Shown: positions 7,232 to 16,622 of the stretch, piece after piece
How the letters are laid out: each line of letters begins with the position of its first letter
Position numbering within the stretch: position 1 is the first letter of the stretch
Source of the DNA: Burkholderia sp. D-99
Lineage (GTDB): Bacteria > Pseudomonadota > Gammaproteobacteria > Burkholderiales > Burkholderiaceae
Direction of reading: 5' to 3'
Length of the DNA stretch: 64,000 nucleotides
NCBI RefSeq assembly: GCF_011605345.1
Contig: NZ_JAAOXM010000001.1
Span: 1,178,001 to 1,242,000, forward strand
Position numbers and translations under genes: made by a program
The notes under the pieces: generated by a model
Database searches by the model: none
Seen by the model: only the letters and a program-made list of their open reading frames with translations
Told to the model about the DNA's origin: nothing

Positions 7232-10126
7232 ATGAATCGATTCACGACGCTCGCGGCGTTGCTGGCCGCGGCGTGCGCATTGAGCGGGTGTGGAGGCGGT
7301 GACGGCAGCGACGGAACGGCGGCCTCGATATTGGCCGCACATCTGGCGGAATCGTCGGCCGGTGCGGCCGACACGACCAAGCTCGACGACAACCGCAGCC
7401 TGTCGCTGACGCAATATGTCGATCCGCTGATCGGCACACTTGCGAGCAATTCGCCGAATCCGGTGCCGGCAGGACAGGCCGGCAGCGTCGTGCCGGCCGC
7501 CGGGCTGCCGTCGGGCATGGTGCAATGGTCGCCCGACACCAACACCACGCCGGCGCCGAACGACAGCAAGGAACCGAACTCGCCGGCCGGCTACTACTAC
7601 GACATCCACTCGATCCAGGGTTTCAGCGTCACGCACATGCCAGGCGCCGGCTGCAGCGGCAACAACGGCGAATTCCCGGTCATGCCGACCACCGACGCGA
7701 CGCAGCTCGTCCCGACCTTCAGTCATGCGAACGAAACGGCCCGGCCCGGCTACTATTCGGTCCTGCTCGATTCGCAGATCAAGGTGGAACTGACCGCCAC
7801 CCTGCGCACCGGCTTCGGCCGGTTCACCTACCCGGCCGGCAAACCTGCGCTGCTGGTGCTCGACGCGACACGCACCAATACGAAGACCTCGACCACCGGC
7901 GCGATCACACAGGTTTCCGACAGCGCCATCTCGGGCAGCACGATCGGCGGCGGCTTCTGCGGCAACTCGGTGCCGGTACCCGTCTACTTCTATGCCGCGT
8001 TCGACCAGGCCTTCACGTCGGCGTCGATTTCGCATGGCGTGGCCCAGCTCGGCTTCAGCCCCGGCCAGGCAGTCAGGATGAAGATCGGCATTTCGTACGT
8101 CAGCGTCGCCAACGCAAAGGCCAACCTCGACGCGGAAAATCGCGACTGGGATTTCGAGGGCGTGCGTACGCAGGCGGACCGCACCTGGAACGACCGCCTC
8201 AACGCGATCCGCGTGGCGGGCGGCACGCTCGACGCGAAGAAGAAGTTCTACACGGCGCTCTATCACGCGCTGTGGGCGCCCAGTACCTTCAGCGACGTGA
8301 ACGGCCAGTACATCGGCTTCGACAACACCGTGCATCAGGTCGCCAACGGCCAGAAGGCGCAGTATTCGTCGTTCTCGGGCTGGGACATCTACCGCTCGCT
8401 GATCCAGCTCAAGTCGATCCTCAACCCGTCCGAGACCAGCGACATGATCCAGTCGCTGATCAACGACGCCGACCAGTGCGGCGCGATTCCGCACTGGGTC
8501 AACGACAACGTCGAGGACGGCGTGATGCCGGGCGATGCCGGCTCGCTGATCGTCTCGAGCGCCTATGCATTCGGCGCCCGGCGCTTCGATACGCGCGCCG
8601 CGCTGCAGCACATGGTGAAGATGGCGAACATCCCCGGCACCGCGTGCAACAACGTGACCACCAACGGCGGCCGCGCGAGCTACCTGCAGGGCGGCTACAT
8701 CACCGGCGGCGAGTGGGGCCAGGCTTCGTCGACGCTCGAATACACGAGCAGCGACTTCGCGATCTCGCGCTTTGCCGGCGCACTCGGCGATACCGCCACG
8801 CAACGCATGCTGCTGAGCCGCTCGGCCTACTGGCAGAACCTGCTCAATACCGCGCTGACGCCGCCGCTGATCGCGGCGCGGCAATCGAACGGCGCGTGGA
8901 TACCCGAAACGCCGAGCAGCGGCGACAACTACGTGGAGGGCAACGCCGAACAGTACACGTGGATGGTGCCGTACGACGCGGCCGGCCTGTTCGCGCAGCT
9001 GGGCGGCAATACGGCCGTGACGTCGCGGCTCGACCAGTTCTTCACGGTGCTCAATGCCGGCATGAGCCTGCCGAATTTCTACATGGGCAACGAGCCGACC
9101 TTCGAGGTACCGTGGCTCTACAACTGGGCCGCACAACCGTCGGGCACGCAGCGCGTGGTGCAGCAGATCCTCGCCAGCGCGTTCGGCACAGGCCCCGACG
9201 GCCTGCCGGGCAACGACGACCTCGGCGCCGTGTCGGGCTGGTACGTGTGGGGCGCGCTGGGCCTGTACCCGCAGATCCCCGGCGTGGCGGGCCTGGCGAT
9301 CGGCAGCCCGCAGTTCCCGCAGATCGACGTGCGGCTCGGCAACGGCCGCACCTGGCGGATCCGTGCCGAGGGCGCGCCGGCCTCGAACTATGTGCAGTCG
9401 CTGTCGATCAACGGCCGCGCCCACCCCGCCGCGTGGGTCGCGTACGACGACATCGCCAATGGTGCGACGCTGCACTTCGCGATGGGCAGCGCACCGTCGC
9501 AATGGGGCGCGCAGACCCAGCCGCCGTCGTTCGGCGTGCCGGTGGCGGTCAACGCGGCCGACAGCTACAACAACCGCGGCTTCAGCACGGATGGCGCGAC
9601 CAATACCGACGGCCAGGGCGCGGACTTCGACGGCAGCCTGTTCAGCTACTCGATCAATGCGCTGGGCGCGGCGGGCGTGCAGCCGGGCAAGCCGTTCGCG
9701 GTGGCCGGCGCCACCGTGACGGTGGCGGGCGGGCCGCTCTCGCTCGACAACACCGTGACCGTCGGCCAGACCGTGATGCTGCCGCCCGGATCGGCCGGCA
9801 CCGGTGTCGTGGTGCTCGGTTCGGCCAACAACGGCCCGAGCAGCGGCACCGCGCAGCTGAACTTCGCGGACGGGTCGAGCCAGGCCGTCACACTGGCCTT
9901 CGACGACTGGACCCTGAACGGCGGCAGTGCGAGCCCAGGCTCGACGGTGGCCGTCACGATGGCCTACCGCAATGCCGGCAACGGCCAGCAGGACAACGTC
10001 AAGACCTACATCTTCGCGCAGAAGATTCCCGTGCCGCCCGGCAAGGTGGTGACGAGCATCGTGCTGCCGCGGCAGGTCAGCGCCGGCAAGATGCACGTGT
10101 TCGGTATCGGCATGGCGGCATCGTGA
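7232..10126 (+). CDS. GH92 alpha-1,2-mannosidase, lipoprotein
   Basis: The protein has 964 residues and a lipoprotein signal, MNRFTTLAALLAAACALSGC, with Cys20 as the acylated residue; it is probably periplasmic or outer-membrane attached. Family 92 motifs are clear: YVDPLIGT at the mature start, SVTHMPGAGCSGNNG, SGWDIYRSL, GNEPTFEVPWLYNW and DDLGAVSGWYVWGALG near 670. GH92 enzymes are calcium-dependent inverting exo-alpha-mannosidases that trim mannose from glycans. After about residue 780 there is an extra glycine- and valine-rich beta module that may bind carbohydrate. The start at 7232 has a GGAGGGGG Shine-Dalgarno; a longer in-frame ORF from 7130 is less likely. It stands alone, with no other glycan-degrading gene nearby. 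Confidence 0.87.
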   Translation: MNRFTTLAALLAAACALSGCGGGDGSDGTAASILAAHLAESSAGAADTTKLDDNRSLSLTQYVDPLIGTLASNSPNPVPAGQAGSVVPAAGLPSGMVQWSPDTNTTPAPNDSKEPNSPAGYYYDIHSIQGFSVTHMPGAGCSGNNGEFPVMPTTDATQLVPTFSHANETARPGYYSVLLDSQIKVELTATLRTGFGRFTYPAGKPALLVLDATRTNTKTSTTGAITQVSDSAISGSTIGGGFCGNSVPVPVYFYAAFDQAFTSASISHGVAQLGFSPGQAVRMKIGISYVSVANAKANLDAENRDWDFEGVRTQADRTWNDRLNAIRVAGGTLDAKKKFYTALYHALWAPSTFSDVNGQYIGFDNTVHQVANGQKAQYSSFSGWDIYRSLIQLKSILNPSETSDMIQSLINDADQCGAIPHWVNDNVEDGVMPGDAGSLIVSSAYAFGARRFDTRAALQHMVKMANIPGTACNNVTTNGGRASYLQGGYITGGEWGQASSTLEYTSSDFAISRFAGALGDTATQRMLLSRSAYWQNLLNTALTPPLIAARQSNGAWIPETPSSGDNYVEGNAEQYTWMVPYDAAGLFAQLGGNTAVTSRLDQFFTVLNAGMSLPNFYMGNEPTFEVPWLYNWAAQPSGTQRVVQQILASAFGTGPDGLPGNDDLGAVSGWYVWGALGLYPQIPGVAGLAIGSPQFPQIDVRLGNGRTWRIRAEGAPASNYVQSLSINGRAHPAAWVAYDDIANGATLHFAMGSAPSQWGAQTQPPSFGVPVAVNAADSYNNRGFSTDGATNTDGQGADFDGSLFSYSINALGAAGVQPGKPFAVAGATVTVAGGPLSLDNTVTVGQTVMLPPGSAGTGVVVLGSANNGPSSGTAQLNFADGSSQAVTLAFDDWTLNGGSASPGSTVAVTMAYRNAGNGQQDNVKTYIFAQKIPVPPGKVVTSIVLPRQVSAGKMHVFGIGMAAS

Positions 10127-10142
10127 TGGCCGCATGAACGGC

Positions 10143-10173
10143 GGGGGTACGTCGCGCGCGGCGATGTACCCCC
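10143..10173 (+). terminator. Strong hairpin after the GH92 gene
   Basis: GGGGGTACGTCGC pairs with GCGATGTACCCCC around a five-base loop, with one G-T wobble. It begins 17 bp after the GH92 stop. The T tract is poor, but the stem is long and exact. Confidence 0.6.
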
Positions 10174-10524
10174 GGACGCCTTCTGCTTGCCCGCGTCGCG
10201 CGACGTGAAAACCGCCGGGTCGAAGCGGGTTCGCTCCCGATGCCGGTCGAATCCCCCTTCCGCCACTTTCCGGGCACGCCACGCTCACCGACCTGATTCC
10301 CCGTCGCGTCATGCGAGACGTTACGAAATCGGATCAAGCTGCGCGTCCCGCCACGTCGGGAACGCCATGAACGGGCGAACGTGCCCGGCGTCCGCCACTG
10401 GCCCAACCGAATCCCCCGAACTGGCGCTACCGCCAAAAACGAGCGCTCACTAACGTGTCGATACCGCGTGCCGCATGCGCGCCAGCGCCTTGCGCACCGC
10501 CCATCATTCGACAGGAGACACGTT
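10174..10524. other. Intergenic stretch with no recognised gene
   Basis: After the GH92 hairpin I see about 350 bp without a convincing ORF, repeat or strong promoter. A short run ending at 10524 carries the AGGAGA Shine-Dalgarno of the next gene. Confidence 0.5.
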
Positions 10525-10923
10525 ATGTCCGACACGCTCACCGCCCCCGTCACGGCCGCCACGCTCGCGGCGTTTTCCGATGCATTCAACCGGCATGACG
10601 CGAATGCGCTGATGGGTTTCATGACCGAGGACTGCGTCTTCGACGCAGCCGGCGGCCCCGACATCCACGGTACGCGTTTCGTCGGCCGCGACGCCGTGCG
10701 CGCCGCGTTCGAAGCCGTGTTCAAGACCTTCCCCGACGCGCACTGGGGCCATGGCCGTCACACCGTCACCGGCGAGCGCGGCGTTTCCGAGTGGGTGTTC
10801 ACCGGCACACACGCCGAAGGCTGGCGCATCGAGGCCGAAGGCTGCGACCTGTTCGAATTCCGCGACGGGCTGATCGCCGTCAAGCGCGCATTCCGCAAGG
10901 AACGGCCGAAGCAGCCGGCCTGA
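10525..10923 (+). CDS. SnoaL/NTF2-like small protein
   Basis: The protein has 132 residues, beginning MSDTLTAPVTAATLAAFSDAFNRHD. The pattern fits the NTF2-like alpha+beta barrel: an N-terminal helix, MTEDCVFDA, GRDAVRAAFEAVFKTFPDAHW, then beta strands ending in LFEFRDGLIAVKRAFRK. Such folds often act as small hydrolases, isomerases or binding proteins; no catalytic assignment can be made. The ATG at 10525 follows ACAGGAGACACGTT. It lies 171 bp upstream of xsc on the same strand with its own gap, so it may be a separate unit. A role in handling a sulfonate-derived aldehyde would be speculation. Confidence 0.7.
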   Translation: MSDTLTAPVTAATLAAFSDAFNRHDANALMGFMTEDCVFDAAGGPDIHGTRFVGRDAVRAAFEAVFKTFPDAHWGHGRHTVTGERGVSEWVFTGTHAEGWRIEAEGCDLFEFRDGLIAVKRAFRKERPKQPA

Positions 10924-10970
10924 GCGCGCTCCTCGCGCGCCAATCACGTCACCCTGCCTGGCGCGCATTT

Positions 10971-10992
10971 TGAAACGAATCGATTCATTTCA
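10971..10992. promoter_or_regulatory. 22-bp dyad upstream of xsc
   Basis: Outer arms TGAAA (10971-10975) and TTTCA (10988-10992) are centred on the perfect inner palindrome GAATCGATTC (10977-10986). Only one symmetric pair mismatches. The site is 103 bp upstream of the xsc start, as expected for a dimeric regulator. Confidence 0.45.
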
Positions 10993-11052
10993 TTCCACAT
11001 TCCCCAACGACAGGCGGAATGGCTTGACCGGCTTTCCCCAGCAAATAGCATC

Positions 11053-11069
11053 TGGAACAAGACGTTCCA
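11053..11069. promoter_or_regulatory. Perfect dyad TGGAAC-N5-GTTCCA upstream of xsc
   Basis: The palindrome has six-base arms and the spacer AAGAC, and ends 25 bp before the xsc ATG. The core GGAAC-N5-GTTCC recurs at 17764-17778 in front of the IclR gene, which makes it a candidate IclR operator for the sulfonate block. Confidence 0.55.
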
Positions 11070-11094
11070 TTAATTGAACAATCGGAGACAACCC

Positions 11095-12912
11095 ATGAGC
11101 GAACAATCCACTTCCCTGCGTGCATCGACCAGCGGCCCGCAGGACATGACGCCGTCCGAAGCCTTCGTCGAGACCCTCGCGGCCAACGGCGTGACCGACA
11201 TGTTCGGCATCATGGGCTCCGCGTTCATGGATGCGATGGACATCTTCGCGCCGGCCGGCATCCGCCTGATCCCGGTCGTGCACGAACAGGGCGCGGGCCA
11301 CATGGCCGACGGCTATGCACGCGTGTCGGGCCGCCACGGCGTCGTGATCGGCCAGAACGGCCCCGGCATCAGCAACTGCGTGACGGCGATCGCGGCCGCG
11401 TACTGGGCACATAGCCCGGTCGTGATCGTCACGCCGGAAGCCGGCACGATGGGCATCGGCCTCGGCGGCTTCCAGGAAGCGAACCAACTGCCGATGTTCC
11501 AGGAATTCACGAAGTACCAGGGCCACGTCACGCACCCGGCGCGGATGGCCGAATTCACCGCGCGCTGCTTCGACCGCGCGCAGGCCGAGATGGGCCCGAC
11601 GCAGCTGAACATCCCGCGCGACTACTTCTACGGCAAGGTCAGGGTCGAGATTCCGCAACCGCGCCGGCTCGATCGCGGCGCCGGCGGCGAACAGAGCCTG
11701 GACGACGCGGCCGCACTGATCGCGCAGGCGAAGTTCCCGGTGATCATCTCGGGCGGCGGCGTCGTGATGGCCGACGCGATCGAGGAATGCAAGGCGCTCG
11801 CCGAACGGCTCGGCGCACCGGTCGTCAACAGCTACCTGCACAACGACTCGTTCCCGGCGAACCATCCGCTGTGGTGCGGCCCGCTCGGCTACCAGGGCTC
11901 GAAGGCCGCGATGAAACTGCTGTCGCGCGCGGACGTCGTAATCGCGCTCGGCTCGCGCCTCGGGCCGTTCGGCACGCTGCCGCAGCACGGGATGGACTAC
12001 TGGCCGAAGGACGCGAAGATCATCCAGATCGACGCCGACCACAAGATGCTCGGCCTCGTGAAAAAGATCTCGGTCGGCATCTGCGGCGATGCGAAGGCTG
12101 CGGCCGTCGCACTCACGCAGCGCCTTGAAGGCCGCACGCTCGCAAGCGACGGCTCGCGCGGCGATCGCGCCGACCAGATCGCGACCGAAAAGGCCGCGTG
12201 GGAAAAGGAACTCGACGACTGGACGCACGAGCGCGACGCATACAGCCTCGACATGATCGACGAGCAGAAGCACGAGAAACCGTTCAGCGGTGGCCAGTAC
12301 CTGCATCCGCGCCAGGTGCTGCGCGAGCTTGAAAAAGCGATGCCCGAGGACGTGATGGTGTCGACCGACATCGGCAACATCAACTCGGTCGCGAACAGCT
12401 ACCTGCGCTTCAACAAGCCGCGCAGCTTCTTCGCGGCGATGAGCTGGGGCAACTGCGGTTATGCGTTCCCGACGATCATCGGCGCGAAGGTCGCCGCACC
12501 GCACCGTCCGGCCGTGTCGTATGCGGGCGACGGCGCGTGGGGCATGAGCCTGATGGAAACGATGACCTGCGTGCGCCACAACATCCCGGTGACGGCCGTC
12601 GTGTTCCACAACCGTCAATGGGGCGCGGAGAAGAAGAACCAGGTCGACTTCTACAACCGTCGTTTCGTCGCGGGCGAACTCGACAACCAGAGCTTCGCGG
12701 CGATCGCGCGTGCGATGGGCGCCGAAGGGATCACGGTCGATCGCCTCGAGGACGTCGGCCCCGCGCTCAAGCGTGCGATCGACATGCAGATGAACGAAGG
12801 CAAGACCACGATCATCGAGATCATGTGCACGCGCGAACTCGGCGATCCGTTCCGCCGCGATGCGCTGTCGAAGCCGGTGCGCATGCTCGACAAGTACAAG
12901 GACTACGTGTGA
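11095..12912 (+). CDS. xsc: Sulfoacetaldehyde acetyltransferase
   Basis: Thiamine-diphosphate enzyme of 605 residues that converts sulfoacetaldehyde and phosphate to acetyl phosphate and sulfite, the desulfonating step of taurine and related C2-sulfonate breakdown. The N-terminal Pyr domain carries the activating glutamate in [16 protein letters not shown]. The C-terminal PP domain has the GDG-type motif [10 protein letters not shown] followed by [14 protein letters not shown]. The Xsc-specific C-terminus ends [20 protein letters not shown]. Full family length. The start at 11095 follows a GGAGACAACCC Shine-Dalgarno. Two dyads lie upstream. pta follows after a terminator-like hairpin, matching the usual xsc-pta pairing. 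Confidence 0.95.
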   Translation: MSEQSTSLRASTSGPQDMTPSEAFVETLAANGVTDMFGIMGSAFMDAMDIFAPAGIRLIPVVHEQGAGHMADGYARVSGRHGVVIGQNGPGISNCVTAIAAAYWAHSPVVIVTPEAGTMGIGLGGFQEANQLPMFQEFTKYQGHVTHPARMAEFTARCFDRAQAEMGPTQLNIPRDYFYGKVRVEIPQPRRLDRGAGGEQSLDDAAALIAQAKFPVIISGGGVVMADAIEECKALAERLGAPVVNSYLHNDSFPANHPLWCGPLGYQGSKAAMKLLSRADVVIALGSRLGPFGTLPQHGMDYWPKDAKIIQIDADHKMLGLVKKISVGICGDAKAAAVALTQRLEGRTLASDGSRGDRADQIATEKAAWEKELDDWTHERDAYSLDMIDEQKHEKPFSGGQYLHPRQVLRELEKAMPEDVMVSTDIGNINSVANSYLRFNKPRSFFAAMSWGNCGYAFPTIIGAKVAAPHRPAVSYAGDGAWGMSLMETMTCVRHNIPVTAVVFHNRQWGAEKKNQVDFYNRRFVAGELDNQSFAAIARAMGAEGITVDRLEDVGPALKRAIDMQMNEGKTTIIEIMCTRELGDPFRRDALSKPVRMLDKYKDYV

Positions 12913-12970
12913 TGCCGCGTCGCTGACGCAAACGCTTCAGGCCGCGCGCATCGCCGCACGGCCTGAACCC

Positions 12971-13016
12971 GGCCGGACGCCGTGCCCCGTGCGGGCCGCC
13001 GCATCCGGCCTTTTTT
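12971..13016 (+). terminator. Terminator or attenuator between xsc and pta
   Basis: GGCCGGA (12971-12977) pairs with TCCGGCC (13004-13010), followed directly by six T residues at 13011-13016. A second dyad, TTCAGGCCG with CGGCCTGAA, lies just before it. The T run ends 14 bp before the pta ATG, so the element would trim xsc transcripts reaching pta. Confidence 0.65.
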
Positions 13017-13030
13017 ACTTCGAATTCCCG

Positions 13031-14065
13031 ATGAAAGCCCTCGACCGCATTCTCGAATCCGCGCGCCGCCAGCCGATGCGCATCGCGTTGTGCGAAGCCG
13101 ACGATCCGCGCGTGCTGCAGGCCGCCGCACGCGCGACGCGCGACGGCATCGCCCGCATCGTGCTCGTCGGCAACCGTTCGGCGATCCATGCGGCGGCCGC
13201 ACGCGACGCGATCGACCTCGATGGCATGACGCTCGTCGATCCGGCTACCGCCCCGCAACGCGATGCGTATGCCGACGCGCTGCATGCGCTGCGCGCCAAA
13301 AAAGGCATGACCGCCGACGCAGCACGCGACGCCGTGCGCGACCCGTTGACCTGCGCGAACCTGATGGTGCGGCTCGGCGACGCGGACGGCTCGGTCGCGG
13401 GCGCCGTGCATGCGACCGCCGACGTCGTGCGCGCCGCGATCCAGCTGATCGGCGTCGATCCGGCGTTCCGGATCGTGTCGAGTTTCTTCCTGATGATGCT
13501 GTGCGAGCCGTTCCACACGATCAAGGGCGGGCTGATCTTCTCCGACTGCGCGCTCGTCGTCGATCCGGATGCCGATCAACTCGCCGAAATCGCGATGGCC
13601 GCCGCCGACAGCGCGCACGCGCTGCTCGGCGAGGCGCCGCGCGTCGCGATGCTGTCGTTCTCGACGAGCGGCAGCGCGCATCACGCGGCGGTCGACAAGG
13701 TGACGGCTGCGACCGCGCTGGTGCGCGAACGGCGCCCCGCCCTCGCGATCGACGGCGACGTGCAGCTAGACGCGGCGATCGTCGCGGAGATCGCCGAGCG
13801 CAAGATCGCGCATTCGCAGGTGGGCGGCCACGCGAACGTGCTCGTGTTCCCGAGCCTCGAAGCCGGCAACATCGGCTACAAGCTCGCCGAGCGGATCGGC
13901 CGCGCGAAGGCCGTCGGCCCGCTGCTGCAAGGCTTGCGCCGGCCCGCGAACGACCTGTCGCGCGGCTGCAGCGCCGACGACGTGTATCACGTGATCGCGG
14001 CGACCACCGTGCAGGCGCAGGCGGCCGCGCAGCGCGCCGCGACCGGCGAGGCCGCGCACGCATGA
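13031..14065 (+). CDS. pta: Phosphate acetyltransferase
   Basis: Enzyme of 344 residues that transfers the acetyl group of acetyl phosphate to CoA, taking the Xsc product into central metabolism. The length matches the short, catalytic-domain-only Pta. The family signatures are present: [11 protein letters not shown] and IVLVGN at the N-terminus, [25 protein letters not shown] in the middle and [18 protein letters not shown] near the C-terminus. The start is placed at 13031 by homology; there is no good Shine-Dalgarno, and a terminator-like hairpin lies just upstream. The stop overlaps the tauE start (ATGA), which indicates coupling. Confidence 0.92.
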   Translation: MKALDRILESARRQPMRIALCEADDPRVLQAAARATRDGIARIVLVGNRSAIHAAAARDAIDLDGMTLVDPATAPQRDAYADALHALRAKKGMTADAARDAVRDPLTCANLMVRLGDADGSVAGAVHATADVVRAAIQLIGVDPAFRIVSSFFLMMLCEPFHTIKGGLIFSDCALVVDPDADQLAEIAMAAADSAHALLGEAPRVAMLSFSTSGSAHHAAVDKVTAATALVRERRPALAIDGDVQLDAAIVAEIAERKIAHSQVGGHANVLVFPSLEAGNIGYKLAERIGRAKAVGPLLQGLRRPANDLSRGCSADDVYHVIAATTVQAQAAAQRAATGEAAHA

Positions 14066-14829
14066 CGGCCGACAAACTGGCGATCCTGATCGCGGTGATC
14101 GGCGCCGGCAGCTACTTCCAGACCGTCACCGGCTTCGGGCTCGGGATGATCGTGATGGGCGCGACGAGCGGCTTCGGGCTTGCGCCGCTCGCCACCGTCG
14201 CCACGCTGATGAGCGTCGTGTCGCTCGCGAACGGCGCGGCCGCGCTGCCCGGCCGGCTGCATCACATCGACTGGCGCGCAGTGGGCGCGGCGACGCTCGG
14301 CATCCTGCCGTCGGTCGTCGCCGGCGTGCTGCTGCTCGAATGCCTGAGCCGCTCGGCGGCCGACCTGCTGCAACTGATCCTCGGCGCGGTCGTGCTGTAC
14401 GGCGGCCTGAGCGCGGCGCTGCGCCCGACGCCGCTCACGGCGCGCTCGGACAACCGCAGCTTCTTCGTCAGCGGCCTGTTCGGCGGGCTGCTGAGCGGGA
14501 TGTTCGGCGTGTCGGGGCCGCCGCTGATCTTCCAGTTCTACCGGCAACCGTTGACGCTCGTGCAGATCCGCTGCGCGCTGATCGTGCTGTTCACGACGAC
14601 CTCGGCCACGCGCGTGCTGTACAGCGCATGCGAAGGCCAGCTCGATCGTGACATCTGGCTGCTGGCCGCGATCGCGACGCCGGTCGTGATGCTGACGACG
14701 GTCGCCGCGCGCCACTACCCGCCGCCGCTGTCGCCGGTCGCGTTGCGCCGGCTCGCGTTCGGCGTGCTGATGGCGATCGGCATCGGGCTGATCGCGACGT
14801 CGCTGCCGACGCTGCTACGCGGCGTGTAG
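14062..14829 (+). CDS. TauE/SafE (TSUP) family membrane permease
   Basis: The membrane protein has 255 residues and about eight hydrophobic segments in two similar halves. The TSUP signature G-F-G-x-G ([13 protein letters not shown]) is near residue 20, and a second-half counterpart, [21 protein letters not shown], is near 140. TSUP proteins next to xsc and pta (TauE, TauZ, SafE) are thought to export sulfite or sulfoacetate. The ATG overlaps the pta stop by four bases, so the two are co-translated. Here it probably relieves sulfite build-up alongside SoeABC. The direction of transport and the exact substrate are inference. Confidence 0.85.
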   Translation: MTADKLAILIAVIGAGSYFQTVTGFGLGMIVMGATSGFGLAPLATVATLMSVVSLANGAAALPGRLHHIDWRAVGAATLGILPSVVAGVLLLECLSRSAADLLQLILGAVVLYGGLSAALRPTPLTARSDNRSFFVSGLFGGLLSGMFGVSGPPLIFQFYRQPLTLVQIRCALIVLFTTTSATRVLYSACEGQLDRDIWLLAAIATPVVMLTTVAARHYPPPLSPVALRRLAFGVLMAIGIGLIATSLPTLLRGV

Positions 14830-14870
14830 TGCCGCGCCACGCGCACCGCATCGAGCCGCACTGCGCGGCA
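14830..14870. terminator. Possible convergent terminator
   Basis: TGCCGCGC (14830-14837) and GCGCGGCA (14863-14870) are perfect 8-base arms around a 25-base loop, between the convergent tauE and cobT stops. There is no T tract. Confidence 0.3.
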
Positions 14871-14900
14871 TTCGGCCGCGACGCGCATATGGTGCCCGCT

Positions 14901-16622
14901 TCACCGCCGTGCGCCGATCCAGCTCGCGATTTCGACGAGCCGCTTCATGTCCGGCGCCGACGCGAGGTCGATCGCGAGCCGGTGCCGGTAGTACGGGCCG
15001 AGATCGAGCCCGACGCCGAGCCCGAGGACTTCGACACGGCCGGCCGCCTCCTGGCGCGCGACCACCTGCTTCAGGTGGTTGTCGAGGTAGAACGGATCGT
15101 TCGCGAGCGCCGTCGCGCCGTCCATCGGGCTGCCATCCGAGATCACGACGAGGATCTTGCGCGCCTCCGGCCGCGCCGCGAGCCGCGCACACGCCCATTC
15201 GACCGCTTCGCCGTCGACGCCCTCGCGAAACAGGTCGGCCTTGAGGAGCGCGGCGATGCCCGCGCGCGCATGCCGCCAGCGCATGTCCGCGTCCTTGAAC
15301 ACCAGGTGGCCGGTTTCGTTGAGCCTGCCCGGATGGCGCGGCTTGCCGCGCGCGAGCCAGTCCTGCCGCGCGCGGCCGCCGTTCCAGGCGAGCGTCGTGA
15401 AGCCGAGCACTTCGGTGGCGAGACCGGCGGCGTCGCCCGCGCGGGCCAGCGTGTCGACCATCAGCGCGACGCCGTCGATCCACGTCTTCATCGATCCCGA
15501 GCAGTCGATCAGGAACGCCAGCGCACAGTCGGCGTGCGGCCGCACGCGTTCGAGCCGGAACAACCGCCGTTCGGCCGGCGAGCTGACGAGCTGCGCGAGC
15601 CGGCGGCCGTCGAGGCGGCCGTGCTCCTCGCCGAACGACCAGCCGTCGGCCTGCGGCACGACGAGCGCCGCGCGCAGCACGCGTGCGAGCCGCGTGACGT
15701 TGATCCGCTGCGCGGCGACCTGGCCGTCGAGCCGGTCGCGATACTCGCGCAGCAGTGTCGCGCGGATCTGCGCGGCCGGCCGGAGTTCGCGGTCGTAACG
15801 CGTCGTGTACGCGCGGTAGACCGCGTCGCCGCCATGCAGCACGACGCTGTCGCCCGTCTCCACGAGTGCCGGCAGGTCGATGCCGGTATCGTCAAAATCG
15901 ACCCATAGCGAGAAATTCGTCAGTGCCTCGTCCTGCTCGCGGGCATCTTCCGTCGCCGTTTCGACGACCGCCGCGCGCGCGTCGCGGATCATGGCCGCAA
16001 TGCGGCGCGCGAGCGCCAGCGCGTGTTCCGCGAATGCGCGCTGATCGTGCCGGCACCGCTTGAGCCCCGCGAGCGGCACGCCGATCTCGGGCGCAATCGC
16101 CGCGCGCGACGCTTCGATCAGATCTTCCGTTTCTTCGAGCACCGGCCAGCCCGTCAGCCGCGACCAGGCGATCTGCGCCACCGTGTACACGAGGATCCCG
16201 ACATGCGTATCGGCCTGCCCCGACCGGTAAAACGCGCGCGACCAGGTTTCGAAACGATGACGCAGGTTCTGCACGACGCCACGCATCGCGGGTGGCACAA
16301 GCGACTCGCAGCGCAGTTGCTCGAGCATTTCGAACAGCACGCGTTCGACGGGATCGTTGCCGCACAACGCGCGATGCAGTTCGGCATCCGAATGCAGGAT
16401 GCGCAGCGCGGCGCCGTCGGCCGCACCGCGCCACGACGCGAGATCGTCGTCGGCGGCCTGCGCGCGCAGGTGCGGCGCATGGATCGGCAGCGGCCGCAGG
16501 TCGCGGCACACGCGGCCCGCGCGGTAATGCAGCGCCGCATCGCGGGTCAGCGCGCGCACGGTCGACGCGCCCAGCGCTTCGCGCGCCGACGCACGGCGCG
16601 CGGCGTCGCGATCGGCGCTCAC
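14901..16622 (-). CDS. cobT: CobT-like VWA-domain protein
   Basis: The protein has 573 residues. Its C-terminal von Willebrand A domain has an intact MIDAS: DCSGSM at about 375-380, then VVISDGSPMDG. The N-terminal half matches CobT, the aerobic cobaltochelatase subunit that works with the AAA+ protein CobS to drive cobalt insertion by CobN. The usual long acidic linker is short here, only a segment around ATEDAREQDEA. The start is a GTG at 16622 that overlaps the cobS stop by four bases (GTGA), so translation is coupled. No cobN or other cobalamin gene is in the window. The pair sits between tauE and the IclR-soe genes. An alternative role as a MoxR-VWA maturation factor for the nearby molybdoenzyme is possible. 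Confidence 0.75.
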   Translation of the reverse strand: MSADRDAARRASAREALGASTVRALTRDAALHYRAGRVCRDLRPLPIHAPHLRAQAADDDLASWRGAADGAALRILHSDAELHRALCGNDPVERVLFEMLEQLRCESLVPPAMRGVVQNLRHRFETWSRAFYRSGQADTHVGILVYTVAQIAWSRLTGWPVLEETEDLIEASRAAIAPEIGVPLAGLKRCRHDQRAFAEHALALARRIAAMIRDARAAVVETATEDAREQDEALTNFSLWVDFDDTGIDLPALVETGDSVVLHGGDAVYRAYTTRYDRELRPAAQIRATLLREYRDRLDGQVAAQRINVTRLARVLRAALVVPQADGWSFGEEHGRLDGRRLAQLVSSPAERRLFRLERVRPHADCALAFLIDCSGSMKTWIDGVALMVDTLARAGDAAGLATEVLGFTTLAWNGGRARQDWLARGKPRHPGRLNETGHLVFKDADMRWRHARAGIAALLKADLFREGVDGEAVEWACARLAARPEARKILVVISDGSPMDGATALANDPFYLDNHLKQVVARQEAAGRVEVLGLGVGLDLGPYYRHRLAIDLASAPDMKRLVEIASWIGARR

